Below, piece by piece: positions 9,456 to 20,265 of a stretch of DNA of 64,000 nucleotides; within the stretch, counting starts at the first letter, position 1; each line of letters begins with the position of its first letter. Both the position numbers and the translations under genes were made by a program. The notes under the pieces were generated by a model. That model did no database searches and was not told the origin of the DNA. It worked only from the letters and a program-made list of their open reading frames with translations. The DNA comes from Agapetus fuscipes. Lineage: Eukaryota > Arthropoda > Insecta > Trichoptera > Glossosomatidae. The stretch spans positions 16,656,524 through 16,720,523 of the forward strand of contig OX637343.1 in NCBI GenBank assembly GCA_951799405.1, given 5' to 3'.

Positions 9456-10211
9456 AAGAAAAGAATATAAACAATAAATTAAATTTTATAATCATACAAT
9501 TAAAGAACTAATCTATAAAATTCACTATACTCTTTGAGCAAAGTGAAGAAATAAATGTATTCCAAACAATCAGGAATATTTTTCAATGTAACCGCACTGT
9601 GAAACGTATGCAGTTGGGGAAAATGCTTCATACAATATGATGCACTTAAGTTTTTTTTCAACTATCTCCATAAAAGTGTTTAATTTATGTTGAATTTTTG
9701 ACTCCCTGTCCTGTCTTTATCCCGGCCAAGTGAATTCACATTTTTTCCCCACATTTAAAATGTGCTCTATCCATTATTTCAATAAGTGAAAGTTTTAGGT
9801 AGTGCACACGGAACATTTTCTATTGACAACAAAATTGTAAGTCGCACGGCCGGGTTAGGTAAAAGGCAAACATTTTGTTTATCTTGGTTGCTTTAGACCA
9901 TTGTCACATAGAAGAAAGACGTTTAACCGCCGAGAAAAAAACGATCTTTAAATTTGTGGTGAGTATATAATTTTACAGAAATGCGTTTTTTGAAAAAAAC
10001 AACTATATTATGTATATTTTAATTAAAAGTATGTTTCAATAAAAGGTTTTAATAATAATAATATATTTCAATATGGTCTTCTAGTTGGGACCTACGAACT
10101 TTCGTTTATCGTATTTTTTATAAGTGCGGGATATAAAAGCTTTCTTACATTTCTAAAATTCAACTTGGAATACTTGAATAACATTTTTTAATTTGGAACT
10201 TTTGTCTAGGC

Positions 10212-10764
10212 CAGGGGTCGGCAACCTTTTGAGTCGGAAGAGCCAAAAATTACAATTTACAAATTTCAAAGTTTTTCCTTGACTTATAGGTTGGTATGAG
10301 GCTGACCACCCATACTGTAAAAAATGGTTCACTTTGCCAATGTCGCCCCTGTTTCAGGGAAGGTCGGCAAGAGTTGCAGGGCTTATGTTCATTTAAGATT
10401 GGGTTTTTATATTGTAGTTCCACATGCGGTATGTGTGAGCGTGAAATTATGCGTGTCTGCTTATGGGAATGCATTTGATGTGAATCTCAAATGATACATA
10501 TCTTATTTTGGATTTGGATTTGTAAAGAGCCACAAATGTTTTTTTGCCAACAATAAATAGCGTCGATGGGGCGGGGGGAGGGTGGAGGGTGAAAAGCGAG
10601 TACAAGTAGCGGAGAGATCGTTAATCGATTCAGAACGATTTAGTTTTTTTCGATCAGAAGTATAATTTTGTGTTTTTTTTATATTTGCGTATGAAGCTCA
10701 AGAGCCGTCACTTCACACCCAAAGAGCCGCATGTGGCTGGTGAGCCGCAGGTTGCTTACCCCTA
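10212..10764. mobile_element. hAT-like MITE with a nested R1, in CRU copy 1
   Basis: The ends CAGGGGTCGGCAACCTTTTG and GCAGGTTGCTTACCCCTA form hAT-type terminal inverted repeats. AAGAGCC motifs occur near both ends. An R1 copy (about 10275-10520) interrupts the left third. No 8-bp target duplication is visible, so it moved with the CRU. Confidence 0.65.
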
Positions 10765-10819
10765 ACCAAACCGATATCGATCCACCATATTTGTAAAAAG
10801 TCCGGTCTATGTCTTAGTT

Positions 10820-12374
10820 TGTAGAGTAACTGCATTCCATGCCGAGATCTCGAGTTAGAATCCCACTGAAGTGGTCAGAAATTATTTCTCGTTTCAGTGT
10901 TTATTTCTAACTCAAAATAAAATACCGGCAAGGCTTACTCAGCCTTCATAAGAAATGAGTGTCAAGCCACTCAGGAGCTGAATAACATCCATTTCAAGTT
11001 GGCGTAAAGTAAAAGTTACTGGGTTGTTCATTTTAGATTTGGATTTTAAATTATGAGTAGGTACACATGCAGCATTTGTAAGCGTGAACTTACATGTGTC
11101 TACTTGTGAGCATGCATTTTATATGAATCTTTAATGTAAATGTATATTTGCAACTAAGATTATGTATTGTAGTTGAATATAATGGTCTTCTTCTATTGGG
11201 TGGTTTCAAAATTTACCGACCTCGTTGCTAAAATATTGAGAATTGAGAACCATTGTTTATTTGATTACCATCAAACTTCACAGGATTCATTCTAAAAATA
11301 TGTTACATGTTTCCTAAAAATTTCATCAAAATCGGATGAGCGGTTTATGAGTCTATAGGGAACATACATACATACATACATACATTACATACTCTTTTTT
11401 TACTTTTTTTTTGCCAAAATTATGACAATGTTCGGATACAATTTTATATAGAATGTATAACACTAGGATTGCCTTGGCCACCTCCAAACTATGAAATTTT
11501 ACAGATTGAATTTAGACATTTATTTTTCAAATTTATACATAGAGTTGTTTTAAATGGGTAAATATGGCTTCAAATATAAATTTAATTCTTAGATAAAGAT
11601 AATGAGAGTGTAGTGTATAACAAAAAAAAAAAAAAAAATGTATGTATAATTATTATTTTGTAATATTATATGTAAAATACATACATACATACATACATAC
11701 ATACACACATTCTTCTTTATAGATATAGATAGATAGATTGCATTCCATGCCGAGATCTCGAGTTAGAATCCCACTGAAGTTGTCAAAAATTATTTCCCGT
11801 TTCAGTGTTTATTTTAAACCCAAAATAAAATACCGGCAAGGCTTACTCAGCCTTCATAAGAAATGAGTGTCAAGCCACTCAGGAGCTGAATAACATCCAT
11901 TTCAAGTTGGCGTAAAGTAAAAGTTACTGGGTTGTTCATTTTAGATTTGGATTTTACATTATGAGTGGGTACACATGCAGCATTTGTAAGCGTGAACTTA
12001 CATGTGTCTACTTGTGAGCATGCATTTTATATAAATCTTTAATGTAAATGTAAATTTGCAACTAAGATTATGTATTGTAGTTGAATATAATGGTCTTCTT
12101 CTATTGGGTGGTTTCAAAATTTACCGACCTCGTTGCTGAAATATCGAGAATTGAGAACCACTGTTTATTTGATCACCATCAAACTTCACAGGATTCGTTC
12201 TAAGAATATGTTACATGTTTCCTGAAAATTTCGTCAAAATCGGATGAGCGGTTTATGAGTCTATAGGGGACATACATACATACATACATACATACATACA
12301 TACATACATACATACATACATACATACATACATACATACATACATACACACATCCTTCTTTATAGATATAGATT
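10820..12374 (+). repeat. Two chimeric R3/R1/(CATA)n sub-units in tandem
   Basis: Each sub-unit starts ATTCCATGCCGAGATCTCGA (an R3 body without its head), runs into an R1-like stretch (GCATTTGTAAGCGTGAACTT), then CAAACTTCACAGGATTC, AAAATCGGATGAGCGG and a CATA microsatellite. The first is about 10831-11735 and the second 11745-12374. The CATA run at 12271-12350 is the longer of the two. The first sub-unit also carries an extra AT-rich stretch at about 11400-11670. Confidence 0.65.
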
Positions 12375-12394
12375 AACGATCTCGATCTCTCAAT

Positions 12395-12640
12395 TATCTT
12401 TTTTTGTTCTATACTTTATGATATTTGTAAAAGAGTGACAGTATTGAAAAAAATCAAACGTGTTTGCGTGTCTACTAATTTTTTACCTAAATTATTAAGG
12501 TAAAAAAAAAAATAACAAAAAATTGTTACCACAAAAAATATTTTAACAACACGTTAAAAAAAATAAAAAAATAAAATCGCTCTTAAGCTTTTACTAAAAT
12601 TCATGCTTAAGAGATTATTTTAAATTAACATAAAATTCAT
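12395..12640 (+). repeat. Diverged copy of the foldback-arm family
   Basis: TTTTTGTTCTATACTTTATG, AAAGAGTGACAGTATTGAAA and TTGTTACCACAAAAAATATT match the arm of the foldback at 19288-19617 with many changes. It occupies the gap between CRU copies 1 and 2. Confidence 0.5.
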
Positions 12641-12677
12641 TTAATATAATATTTCGTGAAATGCATTTTATGATATA

Positions 12678-15600
12678 CTAGCAGTACCCGGCGTGTTTCA
12701 CTACGCCATTTGGGCATGTGGTATCAATTTTTTTCTACAGATAAAAGAGGAAACAACAGGATCAAAAAAAAAGTGTGCTAATCGGAATCAAGCTTCACAC
12801 AATTTATCTCTAGGTTAATCTTCACGTTTTCTAAAAAAAAAGGTCTAGGTACAACTGTTAAGCAGCAGAGCCAAGCATAGGGAAAATCGATTGCGGTGCT
12901 CCATTTATATTTAAGATAAAAAAATCGGCTATGTAACGTCACTCATCTAATCTATTCTAAGTTGCATGGATATAATTGTTACATTTGGAATTCACATTAA
13001 GTGCATGCCCATAAGCAGACACGTATAAGTTCACACTTGCACATTCTGCGTGTGAACCTACAACATAAAAACCCAAATCTCAAATGAACATACACCCTGC
13101 AACTCTTTGCTGACCTTCCCTGAAACAGGGGTGACATTGGCAGAGTGAACCATTTTATATTTATAGTTGGTCAGATGCATATTGACCTATACAAGAAAAT
13201 AATATAAACAATAAATTAAATTTTATAATCATACAATTAAAGAACTAATCTATAAAAATCACTATACTCTTTGAGCAAAGTGAAGAAATAAATGTATTCC
13301 AAACAATCAGGAATATTTTTCAATGTAACCGCACTGTGAAACGTATGCAGTTGGGGAAAATGCTTCATACAATATGATGCACTTAAGTGTTTTTTCAACT
13401 ATCTCCATAAAAGTGTTTAATTTATGTTGAATTTTTGACTCCCTGTCCTGTCTTTATCCCGGCCAAGTGAATTCACATTTTTTCCCCACATTTAAGATGT
13501 GCTCTATCCATTATTTCAATAAGTGAAAGTTTTAGGTAGTGCACACGGAACATTTTCTATTGACAACAAAATTGTAAGTCGCACGGCCGGGTTAGGTAAA
13601 AGGCAAACATTTTGTTTATTTTGGTTGCTTTGGACCATTGTCACATAGAAGAAAGACGTTTAACCGCCGAGAAAAAAACGATCTTTAAATTTGTGGTGAG
13701 TATATAATTTTACAGAAATGCGTTTTTTGAAAAAACAACTATATTATGTATATTTTAATTAAAAGTATGTTTCAATAAAAGGTTTTAATAATAATAATAT
13801 ATTTCAATATGGTCTTCTAGTTGTGACCTACGAACTTTCGTTTATCGTATTTTTTATAAGTGCGGGATATAAAAGCTTTCTTACATTTCTAAAATTCAAC
13901 TTGGAATACTTGAATAACATTTTTTAATTTTGAACTTTTGTCTAGGCCAGGGGTCGGCAACCTTTTGAGTCGGAAGAGCCAAAAATTACAATTTACAAAT
14001 TTCAAAGTTTTTCCTTGACTTATAGGTTGGTATGAGGCTGACCACCCATACTGTAAAAAATGGTTCACTTTGCCAATGTCGCCCCTGTTTCAGGGAAGGT
14101 CGGCAAGAGTTGCAGGGCTTATGTTCATTTAAGATTGGGTTTTTATATTGTAGTTCCACATGCGGTATGTGTGAGCGCGAAATTATGCGTGTCTGCTTAT
14201 GGGAATGCATTTGATGTGAATCTCAAATGATACATATCTTATTTTGGATTTGGATTTGTAAAGAGCCACAAATGTTTTTTTGCCAAGAATAAATAGCGTC
14301 GATGGGGCGGGGGGAGGGTGGGGGGTGAAAAGCGAGTACAAGTAGCGGAGAGATCGTTAATCGATTCAGAACGATTTAGTTTTTTTCGATCAGAAGTATA
14401 ATTCTGTGTTTTTTTTATATTTGCGTATGAAGCTAAAGAGCCGTAACTTCACATCCAAAGAGCCGCATGTAGCTGGTGAGCCGCAGGTTGCTTACCCCTA
14501 ACCAAACCGATATCGATCCACCATATTTGTAAAAAGTCCGGTCTATGGCTTAGTTGGTAGAGTAACTGCATTCCATGCCGAGATCTCGAGTTAGAATCCC
14601 ACTGAAGTTGTCAGAAATTATTTCTCGTTTCAGTGTTTATTTCTAACCCAAAATAAAATACCGGCAAGGCTTACTCAGCCTTCATAAGAAACGAGTGTCA
14701 AGCCACTCAGGAGCTGAATAACATCCATTTCAAGTTTGCGTAAAGTAAAAGTTACTGGGTTGTTCATTTTAGATTTGGATTTTAAATTATGAGTAGGTAC
14801 ACATGCAGCATTTGTAAGCGTGAACTTACATGTGTCTACTTGTGAGCATGCATTTTATATGAATCTTTAATGTAAATGTATATTTGCAACTAAGATTATG
14901 TATTGTAGTTGAATATAATGGTCTTCTTCTATTGGGTGGTTTCAAAATTTACCGACCTCGTTGCTGAAATATCGAGAATTGAGAACCACTGTTTATTTGA
15001 TCACCATCAAACTTCACAGGATTCGTTCTAAGAATATGTTACATGTTTCCTGAAAATTTCGTCAAAATCGGATGAGCGGTTTATGAGTCTATAGGGGACA
15101 TACATACATTCATACATACAAACATACATACATACATACATACATACATACATACATACATACATACATACATACATACATACATACATACATACATACA
15201 TACACACATCCTTCTTTATAGATATAGATAGATAGATTGCATTCCATGCCGAGATCTCGAGTTAGAATCCCACCGAAGTTGTCAGAAATTATTTCCCGTT
15301 TCAGTGTTTATTTTAAACCCAAAATAAAATACCGGCAAGGCTTACTCAGCCTTCATAAGAAATGAGTGTCAAGCCACTCAGGAGCTGAATAACATCCATT
15401 TCAAGTTGGCGTAAAGTAAAAGTTACTGGGTTGTTCATTTTAGATTTGGATTTTAAATTATGAGTAGGTACACATGCAGCATTTGTAAGCGTGAACTTAC
15501 ATGTGTCTATTTGTGAGCATGCATTTTATATGAATCTTTAATGTAAATGTATATTTGCAACTAAGATTATGTATTGTAGTTGAATATAATGGTCTTCTTC

Positions 15601-15845
15601 TATTGGGTGGTTTCAAAATTTACCGACCTCGTTGCTGAAATGTCGAGAATTGAGAACCACTGTTTATTTGATCACCATCAAACTTCACAGGATTCGTTCT
15701 AAGAATATGTTACATGTTTCCTGAAAATTTCGTCAAAATCGGATGAGCGGTTTATGAGTCTATAGGGGACATACATACATACATACATACATACATACAT
15801 ACATACATACATACATACATACATCCTTCTTTATAGTTATAGATT
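12678..15845 (+). mobile_element. Composite repeat unit CRU, copy 2
   Basis: Same order as copy 1, starting CTAGCAGTACCCGGCGTGTT. The hAT-like MITE is at 13948-14500 and the two sub-units are at about 14545-15230 and 15236-15845, with CATA runs at 15099-15207 and 15769-15821. It lacks the extra stretch seen in the first sub-unit of copy 1. Confidence 0.75.
13948..14500. mobile_element. hAT-like MITE with a nested R1, in CRU copy 2
   Basis: Same terminal repeats as at 10212-10764 and the same R1 interruption (from about 14011). A few point differences, for example GAATAAATAGCG for CAATAAATAGCG. Confidence 0.65.
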
Positions 15846-15867
15846 CCCAAAACTTCTACGTTATTAC

Positions 15868-15994
15868 CTCCGCAATGCGACGTGGTAAACATTCAAAACC
15901 GGGCGAGTAAATTTCGCGTTGTATAGCAGTGAAGCGATATGAGCGTGTGCGGGCTTCAGTGGCCCGGTGGATGTGGCAGTTTTTGTTTTGGCTC
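15868..15994 (-). CDS. Candidate internal exon of an unknown gene
   Basis: On the minus strand a pyrimidine-rich stretch ending in GGGCTGACAG (acceptor) precedes 127 bp that are richer in GC than the surroundings, followed by GCGGAG and GTAATA (donor). One frame is open through the exon, reading AKTKTATSTGPLKPAHAHIA and then SLLYNAKFTRPVLNVYHVAL. The open frame also extends upstream through a hydrophobic stretch, but that stretch has no ATG and fits a polypyrimidine tract equally well. The product is not recognised, and this may be non-coding or chance. Confidence 0.25.
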
Positions 15995-15999
15995 CTGTC

Positions 16000-16480
16000 A
16001 GCCCAAGCAAACAGACGACAAAAATCAGGGATAACACTGTTGATAACTGGTGTATTCGTGTAAACACGTTTAAGATATGTTAACGCAAGAAATTACATTA
16101 TATGTGTAGCTAAGCTGCGTTTTAACACTAAATCTGTAAGTCTTACACGGATTTTAAACAAGCTATTTTTTTTTTAAATTTAATAACCTAAATTCTAGTA
16201 GGTACATTCTTATGATTTTAATTGGGTTCTTTTAATAAAACCGCAATTCATTTTTCAAGATTTATCTAACACAATGTTGGTTTAAAATGTACTAGCTTTT
16301 GGCTTATCGACTTCACGGCTCAATGTTTCAATAAACTCTGGTCTTTCACACAATTGAGGTCTGAATATACAGCGTCTAAAGTTTAGACCGTTTAGACTCT
16401 AAACGGACGCTTCTCGCATATATATAAGTGCTTCTATAGTGAACCTCTCCACACACTTCTGTATTGTTCCGTACTATTCT
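16000..16480. other. No gene seen
   Basis: AT-rich. AGTTTAGACCGTTTAGACTC near 16379 is a small repeated motif. Nothing else is supported. Confidence 0.35.
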
Positions 16481-16945
16481 AGTTAGAGCTCGTTCTTTGC
16501 AAACTTGTCGAGTGTCAGATCCGTATATTAATCGGAGGTTTCCTCTGCAAAAAAAGCCTTACACTGCGCTCGGCTGAGACTGGAGCCAAATCAAGGATTG
16601 AAGAACCTATAAGAAGAGTTAACACAATATTTGGAAAGCGTGCATTTGCAGTTGCTGGCCTTCTGGCCTGGAACCACCTGCCACATCATGTGAGAGAGCT
16701 AGAGGACCATGGAAAGTTCCGGAATGCACTGAAGACAAGCAAATTTCGGCATCGTTTGCACCAGCGCCCTTGGAGTGACTACATTAAAAAACGGCGCTAT
16801 AAAGAAATCATCAACTCATCATCATAATCATCAGCAAAACATTTCAGACAAAATCGGTTTCCGATAAGTATGAATAGCTTTATACATATTGTCTTACGCA
16901 TACCAACGACTACGTGCCAAGGCAAATGCACGTCAAAAAGCGTCC
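16481..16945 (+). mobile_element. MITE carrying a LINE 3' fragment
   Basis: The left MITE arm (ACTTGTCGAGTGTCAGATCC, TATATTAATCGGAGG) is interrupted near 16551 by a LINE fragment, and the MITE interior resumes at 16835 (CATTTCAGACAAAATCGG, AAGTATGAATAGC). The word GCAAAA lies at both LINE borders and may be the target duplication. The intact MITE for comparison is 24159-24333. Confidence 0.6.
16565..16830 (+). pseudogene. LINE reverse transcriptase C-terminus
   Basis: Reads LRSAETGAKSRIEEPIRRVN, then RAFAVAGLLAWNHLPHHVRE, then LHQRPWSDYIKKRRYKEIIN and a run of serine codons made by the (TCA)n tail. The pattern LRS...GxRAFxxAGxxxWNxLP matches the end of the larger ORF at 54715-56266, so the two belong to related LINEs. 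5'-truncated, without catalytic residues. Confidence 0.7.
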
Positions 16946-17282
16946 GTTTTGTCGGATATTGACATATTTAATTTGGATCTCGCTTCATTTAGGACTTTGA
17001 TAAAAAAAAAATTCTCCAGCTGCTAGGTCTTAGTTTGTACTTGTTGATTAAATTACTGTTCTCTTGCTTATAAAAGATATTTCATTTTGTTTGTGTTATG
17101 TTATAGTTTTTTATTTTATGTCTATGTTTAATATGTTTTTATTTTTATTTTATTTTATTTTACGAGTATATGCAAGGATTACATTTTGGCTTTTTTATGG
17201 TTTTTTAGTAGTTTTTATAGTTTTCTCCAATTTTAAGATTATATATATTAAATTATTATTATTAAATTGTGATTATTATATA
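16946..17282. other. No gene seen
   Basis: A T-rich stretch. A 77-codon frame at 17064-17297 is made of T-rich hydrophobic codons and looks like composition bias. Confidence 0.4.
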
Positions 17283-17537
17283 TTCCTTGACTTATAGGTT
17301 GGTATGAGGCTGACCACCCAAACTGTAAAAAATGGTTCACTTTGCCAATGTTACCCTTGTTTCAGGGAAGGTCGGCAAAAGTTGTGGGGCTTATGTTCAT
17401 TTGAGGCTTGGATTTTATTTGTAAGTACACATTCAGCATTTGTAAGCGCGAACTACACTTGTTGGTTTGTGGGCTTACATCTGAGAGCTTTAAATGAATA
17501 TATCCTTGCAACTTAGATTATAGATTATAGATATAGA
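17283..17537 (+). repeat. R1 SINE-like repeat, reference copy
   Basis: Runs from TTCCTTGACTTATAGGTTGG to CTTAGATTATAGATTATAG. Conserved blocks in order: CCACCCAAACTG, GGTTCACTTTGCCAATG, the small hairpin CCTTGTTTCAGGG, GGTCGGCAAAAG, GGCTTATGTTCATTTGAGG, CAGCATTTGTAAGCGCGAAC and GAATATATCCTTGCAACTTAG. I see no convincing tRNA or 5S promoter boxes. Truncated copies with target duplications elsewhere indicate spread by retrotransposition. Confidence 0.8.
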
Positions 17538-17961
17538 GTTTTTACTTTTACTTTAAGTTTCAAATCTGTTCTTTCTTTATATTTGCAATGATTTTTTAAA
17601 TGTATTTTATTTGTAATTGTAAAAGGCAAAAGCCGTTAATTGATTTAAATAAATAAAATTATTATCTGTGTTTCAGTTTTCAAGGAGTTCCGAATAAGGT
17701 GCCGCAGTAAGGTTTGTTGGCACACTGAAATATTGCATTGTACAATATGTGGTCACCGAAAACTTTATGTGGGGGAGCGCTTGACGTATGGAATTTGTAA
17801 TCAAACATAAAGTTATGGACGAAACGCCCGGCAAAGGTGAACAAGAGTCAATTGATTTAACTGTTATGTTTGTTTTATATGAATGAATGAATAAGTTATT
17901 AAATTGTTTTGGAATTTGCAGCAATAGTTGGTGACCGTTTGGTAGCAAATTACAAGCAAAA
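17538..17961. other. No gene seen
   Basis: Ordinary AT-rich sequence. A 91-codon minus frame at 17673-17948 has no recognisable domain. Confidence 0.35.
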
Positions 17962-18035
17962 GGGACCGTTTTGTAGTCCAGTGGTAAATGGAAGATTGTG
18001 AGTTCGAATCCCGACGGAGCACAAAAAAAATATAA
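17962..18035 (+). repeat. R2 SINE head fragment
   Basis: TTTTGTAGTCCAGTGGTAAA and GAGTTCGAATCCCGACGG are the box A-like and box B-like parts of the R2 tRNA-derived head, with about 15 bp missing between them. Confidence 0.6.
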
Positions 18036-18049
18036 CAGTTATATTTGTC

Positions 18050-18123
18050 GGTGTTATGGCCGCGGGGATCAAGTCGGATTTTTTGGAACCGGATAACGTT
18101 GGTTCGAATCCCGCGACGATAAC
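18050..18123 (+). other. tRNA-like head of a different SINE
   Basis: TGTTATGGCCGC at the 5' end and GTTCGAATCCCGCG then ACGATAACA at the 3' end could pair as an acceptor stem (TGTTAT with ATAACA) with a good box B. The D- and anticodon-arm regions do not fold convincingly. Found once here. It lies inside R2 debris, so a tRNA pseudogene or the head of a fourth SINE family is likelier than a working tRNA gene. Confidence 0.35.
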
Positions 18124-18254
18124 ATCGACCCTGGTTCAACAGATGCCGTTGCATGCACACAAGCTTCTGCTTTCGCATGAAGACAACTGGCCAGGCAAAA
18201 TAGGTTGGTGGATTGCATTCCTTTCTACAAATCTATTTAAAAAAAAAAAAAAAA

Positions 18255-18362
18255 ATGCTCTTCGTCGGGTTTTACCAAAGACCGGTTACCAAAGGTCCAT
18301 TCAGCCTTACAGCAACTGTTTCTTGAGAATTGGCGCTTTGTAGCGACAAACAAGCTCGTATG
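18255..18362 (+). repeat. R2 SINE 3' part
   Basis: AATGCTCTTCGTCGGGTTTT through ACCAAAGACCGGTTACCAAA to TTGTAGCGACAAACAAGCTC. The family 3' end is missing, and the R3 copy begins directly after it. Confidence 0.7.
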
Positions 18363-18690
18363 AAGTCCGTTCGATAGCTTAGTTGGTAGAATGCTTGCAT
18401 TTTACACTGAGAGCAAGGGTTCGATCCCCTCCGAGGGTTTCAGAAATGATTTCCAGTTTCAGTGCTTATTTTAAACCCAAATACAAGCAAGGCTTACTCA
18501 GCCTTCACAAAAAATAAGAACCAGCCCCCTCGGAAGCTGGGAAACCCCCACTTCAACTGAAGTGGTTGGTGTGAGGCCGGCTCCCTTACTCGTAAATATA
18601 AATAGTTCCCAAATCGATATATGCGACCTCTTCGGTGATAATGCAGGCAAAAAATTGCACTTGATGTGTAGTTTAGTTGCGTTGCGTTTA
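18363..18690 (+). repeat. R3 tRNA-derived SINE
   Basis: The head is GTCCGTTCGATAGCTTAGTT with box B GGTTCGATCCC. The body runs through CAAGGCTTACTCAGCC, CGGAAGCTGGGAAACCCC, AACTGAAGTGG and TATGCGACCTCTTCGGTGAT to GTTTAGTTGCGTTGCGTT. Confidence 0.8.
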
Positions 18691-19164
18691 ATACCTAGGT
18701 ACATTCCATCAATTATTGTTTAATACTTAATCTAAGTTGCAGAAATACATTAAAAAAACGAGGTGAAATGTACTTATACGCATAATATAATGCAAAGTCT
18801 CCATATTTTATTTTTTTGCTTTATTTTTTTTACACACCCACAATTAGGTATATCCCATGAGTCATGACTAATAAGTTGTTTTTTGTATTTATTTTATTTC
18901 ATCCGAAGAAAAAAGGTAGCAGAAGTAGCACGGTTTATGTTCATGTGAGTTTTTTTTGTAGGTATCTTCCTGTGGGCGTGCATTTAATAGAAGCCATCAT
19001 ATACGTTGACGAATGGTTGAACAATAGGTGAAAGATATCATCGACAGTGAAGGTTACGAGCAGTGCTACGACAAGTCAAGCGACCGCTTTAAAAAAAACA
19101 ATAATAAATCTGTGCTTGTAAATACTAATGTAACGATTTAAATTTGTGAAAAAACTTTGACAAA
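18691..19164. other. R1 debris, otherwise no gene seen
   Basis: Short R1 scraps at 18722-18745 (ACTTAATCTAAGTTGCAG) and 18915-18995 (CACGGTTTATGTTCATGTGA). The rest is AT-rich and unassigned. Confidence 0.4.
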
Positions 19165-20075
19165 ACTAAATATAATCTACAATGAATAAGTTGCAAAGAT
19201 ATATTACCATTCAAAACTCATTATTAAATGCATGCCGACAAACAGACACGTGTAATTTCGCGCTTACAAATGCTGAATGTGTATTAAGAGCCCTACATAC
19301 CCTGAATCTGCCGTTTTTGTATCTTACACTTTATGGTCTTAGCAAAAGAGTGACAGTGATGAAAAAAAGCAAGGATGTTTATTATTTTTTTATCTTAATT
19401 ATTAAGTTTGAACAAAATATATAACTTAAAAATTGCCACCACAAAAAAATACTTAAAATAATACGTTTTTTTCACTTCCGTAGCCACTGTCTCGTGTGTG
19501 CTATGTTTTGGAAATATTTTTTTTCTTTCTATTTATAGAACTATACATTGTCTAGTGTAGTATTGAAACAATTTTTTTATAATGTTAATAGTTTTTGAGT
19601 AAATGGGGAAAAACTGTGTTCTTCGATTTAATTAAAATTTAATTCATCAAGTAGTTTCATTTTTTCCATATTTACTCAAAAACTATTGACATTATAAAAA
19701 AACTGTTTCGATACTACACTAGACAATGTATAGTTCTATAAATAGAAAGAAAAAAAATATATCCAAAACATAGCACACACGAGACAGTGGCTACGGAAGT
19801 GAAAAAAACGTATTATTTTAAATATTTTTTTGTGGTGGTAATTTTTAAGTTATATATTTTGTTTAAACTTTATAATTAAGATAAAAAATTAATAAACATC
19901 CTTGATTTTTTTCATTACTGTCACTCTTTTGCTAAGACCATAAAGTGTAAGATACAAAAACGGCAGATTCAGGGTATGTAGGGCTCTTAAATAAATAAAA
20001 TCCAAACCTCAAATGAATAATATATCCTGCATCTTTTGCCGACCTTCCCTGAAACAGGGGTGACATTGGCATAAC
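19165..20075 (-). repeat. R1 repeat split by a foldback element
   Basis: R1 on the minus strand runs 19165-19283 (AAGTTGCAAAGATATATTAC through CAAATGCTGAATGTGTA) and resumes at 19991-20075 (AAATCCAAACCTCAAATGAA through AACAGGGGTGACATTGGC). The insert lies exactly where the two halves should join. Confidence 0.75.
19288..19986. mobile_element. 699-bp foldback element with TTAA target duplication
   Basis: Two arms of about 330 bp (19288-19617 and 19657-19986) are near-perfect inverses around a 39-bp spacer. The ends are GAGCCCTACATACCCTGAAT and its inverse. TTAA flanks both sides (19284-19287, 19987-19990) inside an R1 copy, which suggests insertion by a piggyBac-like enzyme, since TTAA targets are a hallmark of that superfamily. 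Single diverged arms occur at 2256-2590, 12395-12640 and 28755-29105. The hairpin would yield long double-stranded RNA if transcribed. Confidence 0.8.
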
Positions 20076-20265
20076 AACGTAAGCTTAATTTTCCTATCCA
20101 TCAAATTCACGTCTAGTCTTAAGTCTACGCGCGTTAGTTACGCTAGAAACTCACATATTGGGTGAGTATCCATAGAAACGAATCAATGTTTGACATATAA
20201 CTGTAAAATTAACCCATCCCAAACTGTCGAAAGTGACGTAAATATGCAATGTCGCGTTATTTCGC
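20076..20265. other. No gene seen
   Basis: Unassigned sequence between the R1 copy and an M1 element. It contains several CG dinucleotides but no open frame. Confidence 0.35.

Larger units (their letters stand above)
8940..12374 (+). mobile_element. Composite repeat unit CRU, copy 1
   Basis: Starts CTAGCAGTACCCGGCGTGTT and ends TCTTTATAGATATAGATT after a (CATA)n run. In order it holds the head, R1 minus (9211-9455), a unique middle, a hAT-like MITE with an R1 inside (10212-10764), and two R3/R1/(CATA)n sub-units. Copies 2 and 3 share this order with very few differences. The 3' region (AAAATCGGATGAGCGGTTTA then CATA repeats) resembles the ends of widespread insect interspersed repeats, but the class is not established. 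No duplicated target site is visible. Confidence 0.75.

Noticed and set aside
10250..10474. 74- and 60-codon frames repeated at 10296 and 14032 and on the opposite strand
   Set aside because: They are translations of R1 repeats; their conservation is that of the repeat, not of a protein.
12271..12350. CRISPR-like or minisatellite array
   Set aside because: A plain CATA microsatellite at the end of the CRU sub-unit, with no spacers.
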